Below, in pieces: positions 9,048 through 18,059 of a DNA stretch of 64,000 bases. Source of the stretch: Gelidibacter salicanalis (GTDB taxonomy: Bacteria > Bacteroidota > Bacteroidia > Flavobacteriales > Flavobacteriaceae); assembly GCF_007997285.1 (NCBI RefSeq), contig NZ_VORX01000003.1:496001-560000 (forward strand), written 5' to 3'. The notes under the pieces were generated by a model that ran no database searches, was not told the DNA's origin, and was given only the letters and a program-made list of their open reading frames with translations. Every line of letters starts with the position of its first letter. Position 1 is the first letter of the stretch. Made by a program: the position numbers and the translations under genes.

Positions 9048-10121
9048 ATGGACTCAAACCCAACTATTAAAGGTCGTGGTGCACAAATTAACCTACGCAA
9101 TAAATTCTTTGAATTGAGTCATGAAATGCGTGATGATTTTTTAGAATATTGCGCTAAAGAAGGGGAGGAGGCCGATAAGAATAAAACGCTTTATTTGGAA
9201 GTGTTCCCAAAGACCATTGTCAATAAAGTGGACAGTCCTGATGTGGGAATGGGTTATTCTATGAATATGTATCAAGGGTGTGAGCACGGATGTATTTATT
9301 GCTATGCCCGCAATACTCATGAGTTTTGGGGTTATAGTGCGGGACTCGATTTTGAACGCCGCATTTTAGTAAAAAAAGATGCGCCCCTTCTGTTGGAAAA
9401 ATTCATCACAAGGAAAAGCTGGCATGCATATCCTATTGTGATGTCTGGGAATACGGACTGTTACCAACCGGCTGAACAAAAATTTAAATTGACCTGTCAA
9501 TGTTTGGAAGTGTTTCTAAAATACAAGCATCCGGTAGGCATCATTACAAAAAATTCTCTGATTTTGCGAGATCTGGATTTGCTAAAAGCACTGGCCAAAG
9601 ACAATTTAATTGCGGTGAATCTGTCCATTACTTCGTTGTCCGAAGAAACCAGGCTGGTGTTGGAGCCAAGAACGGCAACCATCAAAAAACGTTTGGAAAC
9701 TGTAAAAATCTTGTCTGAAAACGGTATTCCTGTAAATGTGATGATGGCACCTATCATTCCGTCCATTAATAGTCACGAAGTCTTACCCTTAGCCAAAAAA
9801 GTGTCAGAAATGGGTGCTTCGAGTATGGGCCACACCATTGTGCGACTAAACGGGGCCATAGGCGAAATCTTTTCAGATTGGATCAAAAAAACGATGCCGG
9901 ATCGGGCGGATAAGGTTTTGCATCAGATTGCAAGTTGCCACGGTGGAAATTTAAGCGATTCACGCTACGGAACACGTATGCGTGGCGAGGGAGAGATTGC
10001 CAAACAAATCAACGACATGGTGACATTGGCTAAGCTTAAATATTTTAAGGGCAAAGCTATGCCTACTTTAAATACGGCACTACACGAGCAGTATAAGGAT
10101 GGGCAATTGAAGTTGTTTTAA
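9048..10121 (+). CDS. PA0069 family radical SAM protein
   Basis: A 357-residue radical SAM enzyme. The 4Fe-4S cluster ligands are in GCEHGCIYCYAR (Cys78, Cys82, Cys85; the CxxxCxxC spacing). The N-terminal motif KGRGAQINLRNKF and the later YARNTHEFWGYSAGLDFERRI and VMSGNTDCYQPAE blocks are typical of the PA0069/SPL-like subfamily, whose reaction is not established. Stop is directly followed by the convergent HD-hydrolase stop, with no spacer. Confidence 0.88.
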   Translation: MDSNPTIKGRGAQINLRNKFFELSHEMRDDFLEYCAKEGEEADKNKTLYLEVFPKTIVNKVDSPDVGMGYSMNMYQGCEHGCIYCYARNTHEFWGYSAGLDFERRILVKKDAPLLLEKFITRKSWHAYPIVMSGNTDCYQPAEQKFKLTCQCLEVFLKYKHPVGIITKNSLILRDLDLLKALAKDNLIAVNLSITSLSEETRLVLEPRTATIKKRLETVKILSENGIPVNVMMAPIIPSINSHEVLPLAKKVSEMGASSMGHTIVRLNGAIGEIFSDWIKKTMPDRADKVLHQIASCHGGNLSDSRYGTRMRGEGEIAKQINDMVTLAKLKYFKGKAMPTLNTALHEQYKDGQLKLF

Positions 10122-10778
10122 TTATTTCATTCCTTGCCATTCCGCATAAAACTGCTCGAGGAATTGTTCCATGAAGACATGGCGTTCAATAGCAACTTTT
10201 CGGCCTGTTTCGGTATTCATTTTATCTTTTAGAAGTAATAATTTTTCGTAGAAGTGATTGATGGTAGGAGCGTTTGATGCTTTATATGCTTCTTTGGTCA
10301 TTGCTAAATTTGGCGGAATCTCGGGATCGTATAAGGCTCGATTTTTAAAGCCCCCATAATTGAAAGTTCGAGCAATCCCGATAGCTCCAAGAGCATCCAA
10401 TCGATCGGCATCCTGAATGACGTCAAGCTCCTGGGAAGTAAAATTTTGGGGCTCATTTCCACCTTTAAAAGAGATGTTTTCTATGATGTTCACCACATGC
10501 TCAATGACGTTTGAATCTACATTAATCTTCATTAGGAACTCGCGTGCTACATTTGGACCAACCGTTTCATCGCCATTATGGAATTTACTGTCGGCAATGT
10601 CGTGGAGCAATGCCCCGAGTTGAACCACAAATACATCAACGTGTTCTGTTTTGGCTATAAGCAAGGCATTATTTAGCACCCTTTGGATGTGGAACCAATC
10701 GTGTCCGCCTTCGGCGTTTTTCAGTTGGGATTTGACGAAGGAGATGGTTTGTTCAATTTGATTATGTTTATTTTCCAT
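10122..10778 (-). CDS. HD domain phosphohydrolase (YedJ-like)
   Basis: A 218-residue cytoplasmic metal-dependent phosphohydrolase. The HD motif is visible as H26-x3-H30 near the N terminus, LGALLHDIAD (His59-Asp60), and IQDADRLDALGAIG, the pattern of the YedJ/YpgQ subfamily that hydrolyses nucleotides. Substrate unknown. It converges with the radical SAM gene and has no operon partner. Confidence 0.88.
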   Translation of the reverse strand: MENKHNQIEQTISFVKSQLKNAEGGHDWFHIQRVLNNALLIAKTEHVDVFVVQLGALLHDIADSKFHNGDETVGPNVAREFLMKINVDSNVIEHVVNIIENISFKGGNEPQNFTSQELDVIQDADRLDALGAIGIARTFNYGGFKNRALYDPEIPPNLAMTKEAYKASNAPTINHFYEKLLLLKDKMNTETGRKVAIERHVFMEQFLEQFYAEWQGMK

Positions 10779-10787
10779 GTGAAAGAG

Positions 10788-10810
10788 TAGAACGCTGATG
10801 ACGCGGATTT
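10788..10810 (+). repeat. short dispersed repeat, inverted relative to the copies downstream
   Basis: AACGCTGATGACGCGGATTT preceded by GTAG. The same sequence occurs in the opposite orientation at 11041, 11286 and 11531 (GCTAAATCCGCGTCATCTGC on the + strand), so the repeat faces the GxxExxY fragments from both sides. The remaining bases from 10811 to 11040 are AT-rich and show no gene. Confidence 0.65.
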
Positions 10811-11040
10811 TTATGATGGTCGCAGATTGCTTTAAATTACTTCTGGTAAATGATTAAGAGTCGTTAATTTAGCAGTAATCCGATCGTTAATTCTTAAGGA
10901 TTTAGATAATTAGATAATGAAATTCGTATGAATGGCAAAGTAGTTATTCTACTCTAATTTTTTACTTATTAGAAAAAGTTCATAAACGATTGTGGATCGT
11001 GAATGTGCGTTATAGAGAACTAAAAAATCAGTTAAAACCA

Positions 11041-11530
11041 GCTAAATCCGCGTCATCTGCGTTCTACAATACATTTAAAATTTATTCGAAAATATTATCC
11101 GTTTTATTTGAGGCGTTTTTCCAAAATTCAGCAGTAGTCCAACTTCAATTTCTGTGGTTTTGAGTTAGTTTATAAGTTGAAATTCATGTGCTTCGCAAAG
11201 TGACTCAGCTGCTTTAATATGTATAATCGGCAGTTTCTGAATGCTTTTAACTATTTAAATTAACAATTATGAGAATTAAAAATCAGCTAAATCCGCGTCA
11301 TCTGCGTTCTACAATACATTTAAAATTTATTCGAAAATATTATCCGTTTTATTTGAGGCGTTTTTCCAAAATTCAGCAGTAGTCCAACTTCAATTTCTGT
11401 GGTTTTGAGTTAGTTTATAAGTTGAAATTCATGTGCTTCGCAAAGTGACTCAGCTGCTTTAATATGTATAATCGGCAGTTTCTGAATGCTTTTAACTATT
11501 TAAATTAACAATTATGAGAATTAAAAATCA
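11041..11530. repeat. two identical 245-bp tandem copies of a decayed GxxExxY 3' fragment
   Basis: Bases 11041-11285 and 11286-11530 are identical by eye and head to tail; the diverged GxxExxY gene starts a third copy at 11531. Each unit holds the short GCTAAATCCGCGTCATCTGC repeat plus about 170 bases that, on the minus strand, encode the end of the GxxExxY protein with an in-frame stop (LIN*LKTTEIEVGLLLNF). The two units are therefore copies of an already broken gene fragment, duplicated recently enough to stay identical. Confidence 0.92.
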
Positions 11531-11564
11531 GCTAAATCCGCGTCATCTGCGTTCTACAATAGGT

Positions 11565-11944
11565 CTAAAATTTATTCGAAAATATTTTCCGTTTTATTTG
11601 AGGAGTCTTCTCAAAATTCAGCAGCAGTCCAACTTCAATTTCTGTGGCTTTGAGAAAGTTTATAAGTTGAAATTCGTGCGCCTCACACAAAGATTCCGCA
11701 GCTTTAATTTCAATAATAACGGTTTCCGATACAATTAGATCAGCATTATATTCCCCAACTATTTGATCCTTATAATGAACATTGATTTGTTTTTGTCGTT
11801 CTACAAAAACACCCAAACTTTTCAATTCAATGAACATCGCTTTTTCATAGACTTTCTCCAAAACCCATAACCTAATTGATTATATACATTGTAGAAACAT
11901 TTCAAAATAAGATCCGTAGTTTCTGAATGTTTAGAGTTGTCCAT
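11565..11944 (-). pseudogene. GxxExxY (PD-(D/E)XK-like) protein gene with a one-base frameshift
   Basis: Reading down the minus strand from ATG 11944 gives MDNSKHSETTDLILKCFYN then VYNQLGYGF; the frame then shifts at the A run 11860-11863, and LEKVYEKAMFIELKSLG continues in another frame to 11565. Together they form a normal full-length GxxExxY protein of about 126 residues, with the name motif GYGFLEKVY and nuclease-like core (VGEYNADLIV, VIIEIKAAE). One missing base restores the frame. It is either a pseudogene or a sequencing error in a homopolymer. A TTG at 11861 could start only the truncated C-terminal part. Function of the family is not established. Confidence 0.85.
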
Positions 11945-12190
11945 CAAGTAAATGTAATAAGGAACAAAAAAATCAGTGCAAATCTGCTAAATCAGTGTGA
12001 TCAGAGTTCAACAATTTAACATAAAACCGTAGATTTTGAATGTTTTTAACTGTTTATCTATTATCAATTATAGAGAATTTAAAATCAGCTAAATCCGCGT
12101 TTAACAGTTTAACATAAGTTCCATAAAATAGGCAACAAAAAATCAGTGAAAATCAGTGAAAATCAGCTAAAATCTGCCAAATCAGCATTC
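11945..12190. repeat. cluster of short AATCAGYTAAATC-type repeats
   Basis: This stretch has no gene. It is made of many near-copies of AAATCAGCTAAATCCGCG and AATCAGTGAAAATCAG, several head to tail (12142-12185), plus a diverged copy of the TTTCTGAATG...TTTTAACT segment found in the 245-bp units. It is the distal flank of the GxxExxY unit. Confidence 0.7.
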
Positions 12191-12194
12191 CATC

Positions 12195-13184
12195 CTACTT
12201 CAGTCGCGCAGGTTCCACCCATTTAAACTGATACGAATTTTCCGGTATCTTCATTCGGTCAGCTAAGCGTTTCATACGGTCTGGAAGTTTCATCAAATAA
12301 TCTCTAGCTTTCTCAGCATCATCAGATAAATTTTGGACATTGCCAATTTCCCATCGCTTGATTAACTTTTCCAAAATGTCCACATAATCGGCTGAGGTGT
12401 ACACTCCAATACGCTGCGCAGTATTTGAAAACTCTTCAAAAGCAGTTCCAATCTGATCGCCAGATTCTCTTAGGAAATGTGCCGGCATGGTGATTTTTTG
12501 CTTCATCATAGTTTGAAATGCAATCATCATCTGACTCGGATCTACTGCAAATATGCGCTCTACAAATTCTGCGTAAGCGTGGTGGTGACGCATTTCATCA
12601 CCAGCAATAATGTTACACATTTTAAAGAGCGATTTATTCCCTTTTTCTTTGGCAATTTTCGCTACGCGATTATGGGACACATAAGTCGCCAATTCTTGAA
12701 AACTGGTGTATATAAAGTTTTTATACGGATCTCTATCCGTACCAATATCAAAACCATCAGCAATGAGATGCTGGGTGGTTTTTTCAATTTCTTTCATGTT
12801 CACGCGGCCTGATAAATAAAGGTATTTATTCAGCACATCGCCGTGTCTGTTTTCTTCAGCCGTCCAATGGCGTACCCATTTTCCCCAAGAATTACGACCT
12901 ACCTGATCTACACCTTCAACATCCATTAACCACGATTCGTAAGTTGGTAACGCTTCTTCAGTAATCATATCGCCCACTAAAACCACCCAAAAGTCATAAG
13001 GGAGTTCTTTAGAGAGTTCACGTATTTCTCGTACCTCTTCAAAAAAGTTATCACCTTCTGAATTCGGCAAAAAATCTGTGGGTTGCCAAATTTGTTCGGC
13101 GGGGATTAAATATTTTTGAATGAGTGATTCGACGTCTTTTTCCAGATGCTGCATCACTTCCAATCGTACATTCTTTTGAGACAT
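12195..13184 (-). CDS. acyl-ACP desaturase (soluble di-iron fatty-acid desaturase)
   Basis: A 329-residue soluble desaturase that inserts a cis double bond into acyl-ACP chains using O2 and ferredoxin. The two di-iron ExxH motifs are TAEENRHGD (Glu111, His114) and AGDEMRHHHAYAEF (Glu197, His200). Length and the FIYTSFQELATYVSH helix fit the family. It sits 11 bases downstream of plsC on the same strand, so an operon for membrane lipid synthesis is likely: PlsC places acyl chains whose unsaturation this enzyme sets. Confidence 0.93.
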   Translation of the reverse strand: MSQKNVRLEVMQHLEKDVESLIQKYLIPAEQIWQPTDFLPNSEGDNFFEEVREIRELSKELPYDFWVVLVGDMITEEALPTYESWLMDVEGVDQVGRNSWGKWVRHWTAEENRHGDVLNKYLYLSGRVNMKEIEKTTQHLIADGFDIGTDRDPYKNFIYTSFQELATYVSHNRVAKIAKEKGNKSLFKMCNIIAGDEMRHHHAYAEFVERIFAVDPSQMMIAFQTMMKQKITMPAHFLRESGDQIGTAFEEFSNTAQRIGVYTSADYVDILEKLIKRWEIGNVQNLSDDAEKARDYLMKLPDRMKRLADRMKIPENSYQFKWVEPARLK

Positions 13185-13195
13185 AATGTTGTAAT

Positions 13196-13933
13196 TTAGA
13201 GATGAATATTTGAAGAAATCGTCTGTTCAACAGTCCTGATCAATTCTTCCTTATCTACAAAGGTAGCAATTTTGAGAGGTTGATGTACCGTGAATTTCAA
13301 ATGATTTCCGATACCCATAGGAAATTTACCATAGCGCAACATCTTCCACGAATTGTTAATGCTGATAGGTACAATAAGGGCTGACGGTGCTTTTCTCATC
13401 ATAACTTCCAAGCCTTTTGTTTGAAAAGGTTTAGGAACGCCAGTTTTACTTCGGGTGCCTTCAGGGAAAATTACTGCGGCATGTTTGGTGTTTTCAATGT
13501 ACTCTCCAAATTTCATAATGGCAGGTAAAGCTTGCCTCGGATTTTTCCGATCAATAAGTACAGAGCCGCCATGACGCAAATTGTAAGAAACACTCGGAAT
13601 GCCTTTTCCCAATTCTTTTTTTGCGATAAACTTCGGGTGGTGTTTACGCATGTGCCACATGATTGGCGAAATATCGTACATGCTTTGATGGTTGGCCACA
13701 ATAATAAGGGGCTGGTCCGTTGGGATGTCGTGAGGATTGGTAAAAGTGAATCGCGTACCTAATACATTAAGACAGCGAATCAAAAAAAACTGCAGCCAAT
13801 CGACACTAATCTTATGTGCTTTATATCCAAAGACATTGAAACAGATCCATTGGATAGGATGGAACACTATTAAAGTGATTCCAAAACAGATGAGATACAA
13901 AACTGTTAGTGGGTAAGCCAATATTTTTCGCAT
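13196..13933 (-). CDS. plsC: 1-acyl-sn-glycerol-3-phosphate acyltransferase
   Basis: A 245-residue membrane-associated acyltransferase that turns lysophosphatidic acid into phosphatidic acid. The HX4D catalytic motif is NHQSMYD (His82, Asp87), and the substrate-binding FPEGTRSKTG block follows at about residues 154-163. One or two N-terminal hydrophobic segments anchor it. It is the promoter-proximal gene of the pair with the acyl-ACP desaturase. Confidence 0.93.
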   Translation of the reverse strand: MRKILAYPLTVLYLICFGITLIVFHPIQWICFNVFGYKAHKISVDWLQFFLIRCLNVLGTRFTFTNPHDIPTDQPLIIVANHQSMYDISPIMWHMRKHHPKFIAKKELGKGIPSVSYNLRHGGSVLIDRKNPRQALPAIMKFGEYIENTKHAAVIFPEGTRSKTGVPKPFQTKGLEVMMRKAPSALIVPISINNSWKMLRYGKFPMGIGNHLKFTVHQPLKIATFVDKEELIRTVEQTISSNIHL

Positions 13934-13969
13934 CCTACAAAATTAATAAAAAGTCAGGCTACAAACCTA

Positions 13970-14362
13970 CTAATAAATGGCAATGCACCTATTGTTTTTA
14001 CATTCTAATTGTTGCGGAGGGCTGACAAAGGAGCAGTCCGAAATTAAGCCACATTCTGTATTCATTAATTTTTCCTGTTGATTATAAGTAGCGACTAAAT
14101 TAGAGAGTTTGAGCGTGTCAATAGATGTGGAGTACACCAAGTATCCCCAAGGGCCCCCGCACGGTTTACTTCCTAATGCTATGGATCGGCATTCAAATGC
14201 TGCGTTGCAAACGGAAGTATCTGCTAAATTTTGAATGGTCGTTTTCATCTCATTTAAATTGTCACGCATTTCTTCACAGGTCATAGCGTCTTGGTTATCG
14301 CATGTGTTAGCACTTAACACTATAAAGAGCGAACTTAAAAGAAATGTGAGGATTGTTTTCAT
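13970..14362 (-). CDS. hypothetical cysteine-rich secreted protein
   Basis: I do not recognise the family. The 130 residues start with a clear signal peptide (ILTFLLSSLFIVLSANT) and contain nine Cys residues (21, 29, 52, 58, 68, 104, 110, 121, 126), suggesting a small disulphide-rich periplasmic or outer-membrane protein. The Cys21 context ANTC does not fit a lipobox well. It stands alone between plsC and the bacilliredoxin terminator; nothing in its neighbours suggests a role. Confidence 0.7.
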   Translation of the reverse strand: MKTILTFLLSSLFIVLSANTCDNQDAMTCEEMRDNLNEMKTTIQNLADTSVCNAAFECRSIALGSKPCGGPWGYLVYSTSIDTLKLSNLVATYNQQEKLMNTECGLISDCSFVSPPQQLECKNNRCIAIY

Positions 14363-14415
14363 GGGAAATTATTTTAAGATAGATGTTAAATTTTCAATTG
14401 GTTGCGTATAAAACC

Positions 14416-14448
14416 AAAAAAACCACAGTAAAGTTACCGTGGTTTTTT
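14416..14448 (-). terminator. hairpin terminator of the bacilliredoxin gene
   Basis: A 15-base stem (AAAAAACCACAGTAA / TTACCGTGGTTTTTT) with one mismatch and a T run on the minus strand, lying 25 bases after the bacilliredoxin stop. Confidence 0.75.
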
Positions 14449-14472
14449 ATAATTTTAAGACTGTTTTTTTTT

Positions 14473-14883
14473 TTAGCAGTGCTCATTATAAGCATCTACA
14501 AGGTTTTCTGCAATTAACTCAGCAGGTCTGCCTTCAATATGGTGACGCTCTAACATGTGTACCAATTCGCCATCTTTAAATAAGGCCATACACGGTGAGC
14601 TTGGAGGAAACGGAACCATAAGTTCTCTGGCTTTATCCACGGCTTCTTTATCTACACCTGCAAAAACGGTCACGATATGGTCAGGACGTTTTGCGTTTTG
14701 TAAACTCATTCTAGCTCCTGGACGTGCATTTGCTGCAGCACAGCCACAAACTGAATTCACAACAATTAAGGTTGTGCCTTCTTTTGACAAGGCTGAATCA
14801 ACGTCTTGAGCGGTGTGCAATTCTTCAAATCCAACTTTGGTCAAGTCTTCTCGCATTGGTTTTACTAATTCTGCTGGATACAT
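14473..14883 (-). CDS. BrxA/BrxB family bacilliredoxin
   Basis: A 136-residue thioredoxin-fold protein of the YphP/YqiW family, with the CGC active site in VVNSVCGCAAANARPG (Cys46, Cys48). In Firmicutes these proteins remove bacillithiol from S-bacillithiolated proteins. Many Bacteroidota encode the family, so a low-molecular-weight thiol role is likely here, but that extension is inferred. It has its own promoter-like boxes and terminator. Confidence 0.93.
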   Translation of the reverse strand: MYPAELVKPMREDLTKVGFEELHTAQDVDSALSKEGTTLIVVNSVCGCAAANARPGARMSLQNAKRPDHIVTVFAGVDKEAVDKARELMVPFPPSSPCMALFKDGELVHMLERHHIEGRPAELIAENLVDAYNEHC

Positions 14884-14932
14884 ATATTTTTAATTTTCAA
14901 GATTAATATTAGACCCCGATACTTCGAGACTG

Positions 14933-14961
14933 CAAAGATACGGAAAAATCTGCTTCTCAAA
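14933..14961 (-). promoter_or_regulatory. Bacteroidota-type promoter of the bacilliredoxin gene
   Basis: On the minus strand: TTTG (14961-14958), 17-base spacer, TATCTTTG (14940-14933). It matches the consensus fully and lies 50 bases before the start codon at 14883. Confidence 0.65.
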
Positions 14962-15053
14962 GTAGTTCTTAGTAGTGAGATTGAATGCTGCCATTCGTGA
15001 TTTCTATCCAAAAAATTCAAGGGATATTTTCAACTAAAAAGCTTGAACTATAG

Positions 15054-15061
15054 TATATTTG
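15054..15061 (+). promoter_or_regulatory. candidate -7 box of the TerB-DnaJ gene
   Basis: TATATTTG matches TAnnTTTG and lies 26 bases before ATG 15087. No clear TTTG is present at the -33 distance. Confidence 0.4.
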
Positions 15062-15086
15062 AAGTTCAAAAAATTAAAAATTACAG

Positions 15087-15860
15087 ATGAATTTTTCAAA
15101 ATGGATAGGCGCAGGTTTAGGATGGTCTTTTGGAGGTCCTATTGGCGCTATAATAGGAATGGTTTTAGGGAGTATTGTTGATTCTCTTTCAGGAAATGGG
15201 ACGCCGCTTTTAGGGGACTGGCAATCGGATCAAAAAAGACGCCCCACTTACAGAAGTGAACCCCAAGCGCGACCGCAAACCCAACCGGGAGATTTTGAGG
15301 TCAGTCTTTTAATCTTAGCTTCAGTAGTGATCAAAGCTGACGGCCATCAGGACCAAAGGGAGTTGGATTATGTGCGTCAACAATTTGTAGGGATGTATGG
15401 GCAGGATCGCGCCAATCAAGCTTTTAAATTATTTAAAGGCATTAACCAGCAACACATACCGGTGCGCGAGGTATGTCTCCAAATACAGCGAATGATGGAT
15501 CATCCGTCTCGCTTGCAACTTTTGCATTTCCTTTTCGGAATTGCTAAGGCCGATGGGATGGTGACCGATAGTGAAGTTAAACAAATCTTTACCATTTCTG
15601 GCTATTTGGGCATCAGTTCTCGTGACTATGAAAGTATTAAAGCGATGTTCTACAACAGTAGCGATAACGCTTACAAAATTTTAGAAATCACCAAGGACGC
15701 CACGAATGACGAAATTAAAGCCGCGTATAGAAAGATGGCCAAGAAATACCATCCAGACCGTGTGATTCATTTGGGGGAAGAACATCAGAAAGGAGCTGTG
15801 GATAAATTCCGTCAGGTGCAAGAGGCCTATGAAAAACTTCAGAAAGAACGCCGTTTTTAA
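15087..15860 (+). CDS. TerB / DnaJ domain co-chaperone (DjlA-like)
   Basis: A 257-residue protein: Gly-rich hydrophobic N-terminal hairpin (residues 5-35, [20 protein letters not shown]), a TerB-like helical region (about 70-180, with [17 protein letters not shown] and [15 protein letters not shown] repeats), and a C-terminal J domain (about 193-257) with the HPD motif at 222-224. J domains stimulate the DnaK ATPase. The layout matches DjlA-type membrane-linked co-chaperones. It is monocistronic. Confidence 0.9.
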   Translation: MNFSKWIGAGLGWSFGGPIGAIIGMVLGSIVDSLSGNGTPLLGDWQSDQKRRPTYRSEPQARPQTQPGDFEVSLLILASVVIKADGHQDQRELDYVRQQFVGMYGQDRANQAFKLFKGINQQHIPVREVCLQIQRMMDHPSRLQLLHFLFGIAKADGMVTDSEVKQIFTISGYLGISSRDYESIKAMFYNSSDNAYKILEITKDATNDEIKAAYRKMAKKYHPDRVIHLGEEHQKGAVDKFRQVQEAYEKLQKERRF

Positions 15861-16015
15861 ATAGTACGCTATGCAAACTCTTAGTGTTATTTCACTATTG
15901 TTTTATGCCGCTTACGTCTCAAGTATATTAAATATTTATTAATTTAGTTTCACCTAAACTGCATCGTAAATTCCTGTTTTAGCAATGGGAGAGATGTCTT
16001 AAAAAAAGCTACAGC

Positions 16016-17029
16016 ATGCAACTTATTCTTAAGCCCTATATTTTAAAATTAAAACACACTTTTACCATTTCAAGAGAATCACGTGATGAACAACCGTCTT
16101 TAATTGTCCAATTAAGAGAAGATGGTTTTTCTGGTTATGGAGAAGCAACGTCCAATCCATACTATAACGTCAGCATTAAAGGAATGATGCGGGATTTAGA
16201 ACAAATAGAGCCTCTTATTGCAGATTCCTCAGGAATGCCTCCCGAAGAATTTTGGGAGAAAATGGCCTCACAATTGCCAAATAATAAGTTTGCATTATGC
16301 GCATTAGACTTGGCCTATAATGATTTGTATGCCAGAAAAGAAGGTAAAAAATTGTATGAATTGTGGGATTACGATATTGACAATAATCCACTCTCTGATT
16401 ATACAATTGGCATTGATACGATTGAAAAAATGGTCTCTAAAATGGAGGAAATGCCGTGGCCTATTTATAAAATTAAATTGGGATCTGATCGGGATATTGA
16501 GATTGTAAAAGAATTGCGTAAGCATACCGATGCCGTTTTTAGAGTGGATGCCAATTGCGGATGGACGGCAGATGAAACCATTGCTAATGCCATTGCGCTA
16601 AAAGAATTGGGCGTTGAATTTATCGAGCAGCCCTTACCAGCAGACGATTGGGAAGGTCATAAAAAAGTTTTCGAAAACTCCGTATTACCAATAATTGCCG
16701 ACGAAAGTTGCCAGGTTGAAGCAGATGTTGAAAAATGCTACCAGTATTTTCATGGCGTAAATGTGAAATTAACTAAATGTGGCGGACTCACACCAGCCCG
16801 ACGCATGTTGGTACAGGCAAGGCAGTTAGGAATGAAAACCATGGTAGGCTGTATGACGGAATCTACAGTAGGTATTTCAGCCATTGCCCACTTATTACCG
16901 CTGTTGGATTATGTGGATATGGACGGAGCGTTATTGTTGGGCGAAGACATTGCTACTGGCGTAAGTCTTGAGGATGGCAAGGTCATCTACAGCGATTTGA
17001 ACGGAACTGGCGTTACATTAACCGCGTAA
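16016..17029 (+). CDS. dipeptide epimerase (L-Ala-D/L-Glu type), enolase superfamily
   Basis: A 337-residue muconate-lactonising-type enolase-superfamily enzyme. Visible are the KxK catalytic lysine (YKIKLGS), metal ligands in VDANCGW, EQPLP and IADESCQ, the second catalytic lysine in NVKLTKCGG, and the C-terminal DMDGALLL, the DxD motif that binds the dipeptide amino group. It interconverts L-Ala-D-Glu and L-Ala-L-Glu, used in murein peptide recycling. The next gene starts 4 bases downstream, so the two form an operon. Confidence 0.92.
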   Translation: MQLILKPYILKLKHTFTISRESRDEQPSLIVQLREDGFSGYGEATSNPYYNVSIKGMMRDLEQIEPLIADSSGMPPEEFWEKMASQLPNNKFALCALDLAYNDLYARKEGKKLYELWDYDIDNNPLSDYTIGIDTIEKMVSKMEEMPWPIYKIKLGSDRDIEIVKELRKHTDAVFRVDANCGWTADETIANAIALKELGVEFIEQPLPADDWEGHKKVFENSVLPIIADESCQVEADVEKCYQYFHGVNVKLTKCGGLTPARRMLVQARQLGMKTMVGCMTESTVGISAIAHLLPLLDYVDMDGALLLGEDIATGVSLEDGKVIYSDLNGTGVTLTA

Positions 17030-17033
17030 TTTA

Positions 17034-18059
17034 ATGACCGTTGAACACTTTCCGGATCGGACCATTACTGTTGCAGGTCAATCTTATCTGTATTTTGGAG
17101 GCACGTCATATTTGGGAATGGCCACGCATCCTGAGTTTCAAGACTTATTGATTAATAGTATTAAGACTTGGGGGACGGCCTACGGAAGTTCTAGAAATGC
17201 CAATATAAAATTGAGCATATATCAAAAGGCAGAAACTCTATTGGCAAAAATTATTGGCGCTGATGCCGCACTAACGGTGTCTTCAGGTACTTTGGCAGGA
17301 AAAATTGTGATTGATCACTTGTCAATAGAACACCAGAAATTTTACCACTACCCCAAAACGCATCCTGCTATTTTAAAATCTTCTAGTCTGCCCTTATTCG
17401 TTAACGGAGCCTTGCATCCTGATTTGACGAATACTGTAGAGGAAGCCATAGTTATAACTGCTGATGCGTTATTGTCGTTGGCCGTAATACCTACTGATTT
17501 TGATTTTCTGAACGCTATCTCACCCAGCAAACGCATTACCTTAGTGCTGGATGAATCCCACAGTTTAGGTGTGGTGGGACCTTTTGGTGATGGCATTTTT
17601 AAAACCGTTAATCATCCGCGAATCGTACAAAAAATAATGATCAGCTCTCTAACCAAGGCTTATGGCTGTTCTGGAGGGGTCATTGGGGGAGATCAACACC
17701 TCATTGAGATTATTAAGAATGAAGCCGTGTTTGTTTCGGCAGCAGGCATGAATCCTATATTCTTGCAAACTTTGGTGGATGGTCAAGATTTACTGCAAAC
17801 TCAACTCAAAAAATTGAGAACTCATCTTCAGTTTTTATTTGAGGATACACATTTGCCCAACAATTTTATTTACAATTCGGATTATCCTGTGATCTATTCT
17901 TCTAGCGACGGTATTTTTGACTACCTAAAATCCAAAGGCATTATCATCACTAATTTTAAGTATCCCAATTATGATACGCTGATGAATCGGATTGTGATTA
18001 CTGCCAACCATACAAAATCCGATTTGCAACAATTAAAATCGGCTTTGACGTTATTCTAA
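17034..18059 (+). CDS. PLP-dependent aminotransferase-fold protein (AOS family, KBL/BioF-like)
   Basis: A 341-residue fold-type I PLP enzyme of the alpha-oxoamine synthase group. The PLP-binding Asp lies in LVLDESHSLGVVG (Asp173) and the Schiff-base Lys in SSLTKAYGCSGG (Lys208). It is about 40-50 residues shorter than typical BioF or KBL. Coupling to the dipeptide epimerase (4-base gap) suggests it works on a product of peptide or murein catabolism; the reaction is not known. Confidence 0.85.
   Translation: MTVEHFPDRTITVAGQSYLYFGGTSYLGMATHPEFQDLLINSIKTWGTAYGSSRNANIKLSIYQKAETLLAKIIGADAALTVSSGTLAGKIVIDHLSIEHQKFYHYPKTHPAILKSSSLPLFVNGALHPDLTNTVEEAIVITADALLSLAVIPTDFDFLNAISPSKRITLVLDESHSLGVVGPFGDGIFKTVNHPRIVQKIMISSLTKAYGCSGGVIGGDQHLIEIIKNEAVFVSAAGMNPIFLQTLVDGQDLLQTQLKKLRTHLQFLFEDTHLPNNFIYNSDYPVIYSSSDGIFDYLKSKGIIITNFKYPNYDTLMNRIVITANHTKSDLQQLKSALTLF

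Noticed and set aside
11041-11530. CRISPR array
   Set aside because: The repeat unit is 245 bp with no separate spacers; it is a gene-fragment duplication.
11514-11738. 74-residue plus-strand frame in the repeat region
   Set aside because: It is the antisense of the GxxExxY coding sequence, which has clear family motifs on the minus strand.
12142-12185. CRISPR-like short repeats (AATCAGTGAAAATCAG)
   Set aside because: Units are only about 10-12 bases, directly adjoining, with no unique spacers and no cas genes in the window.
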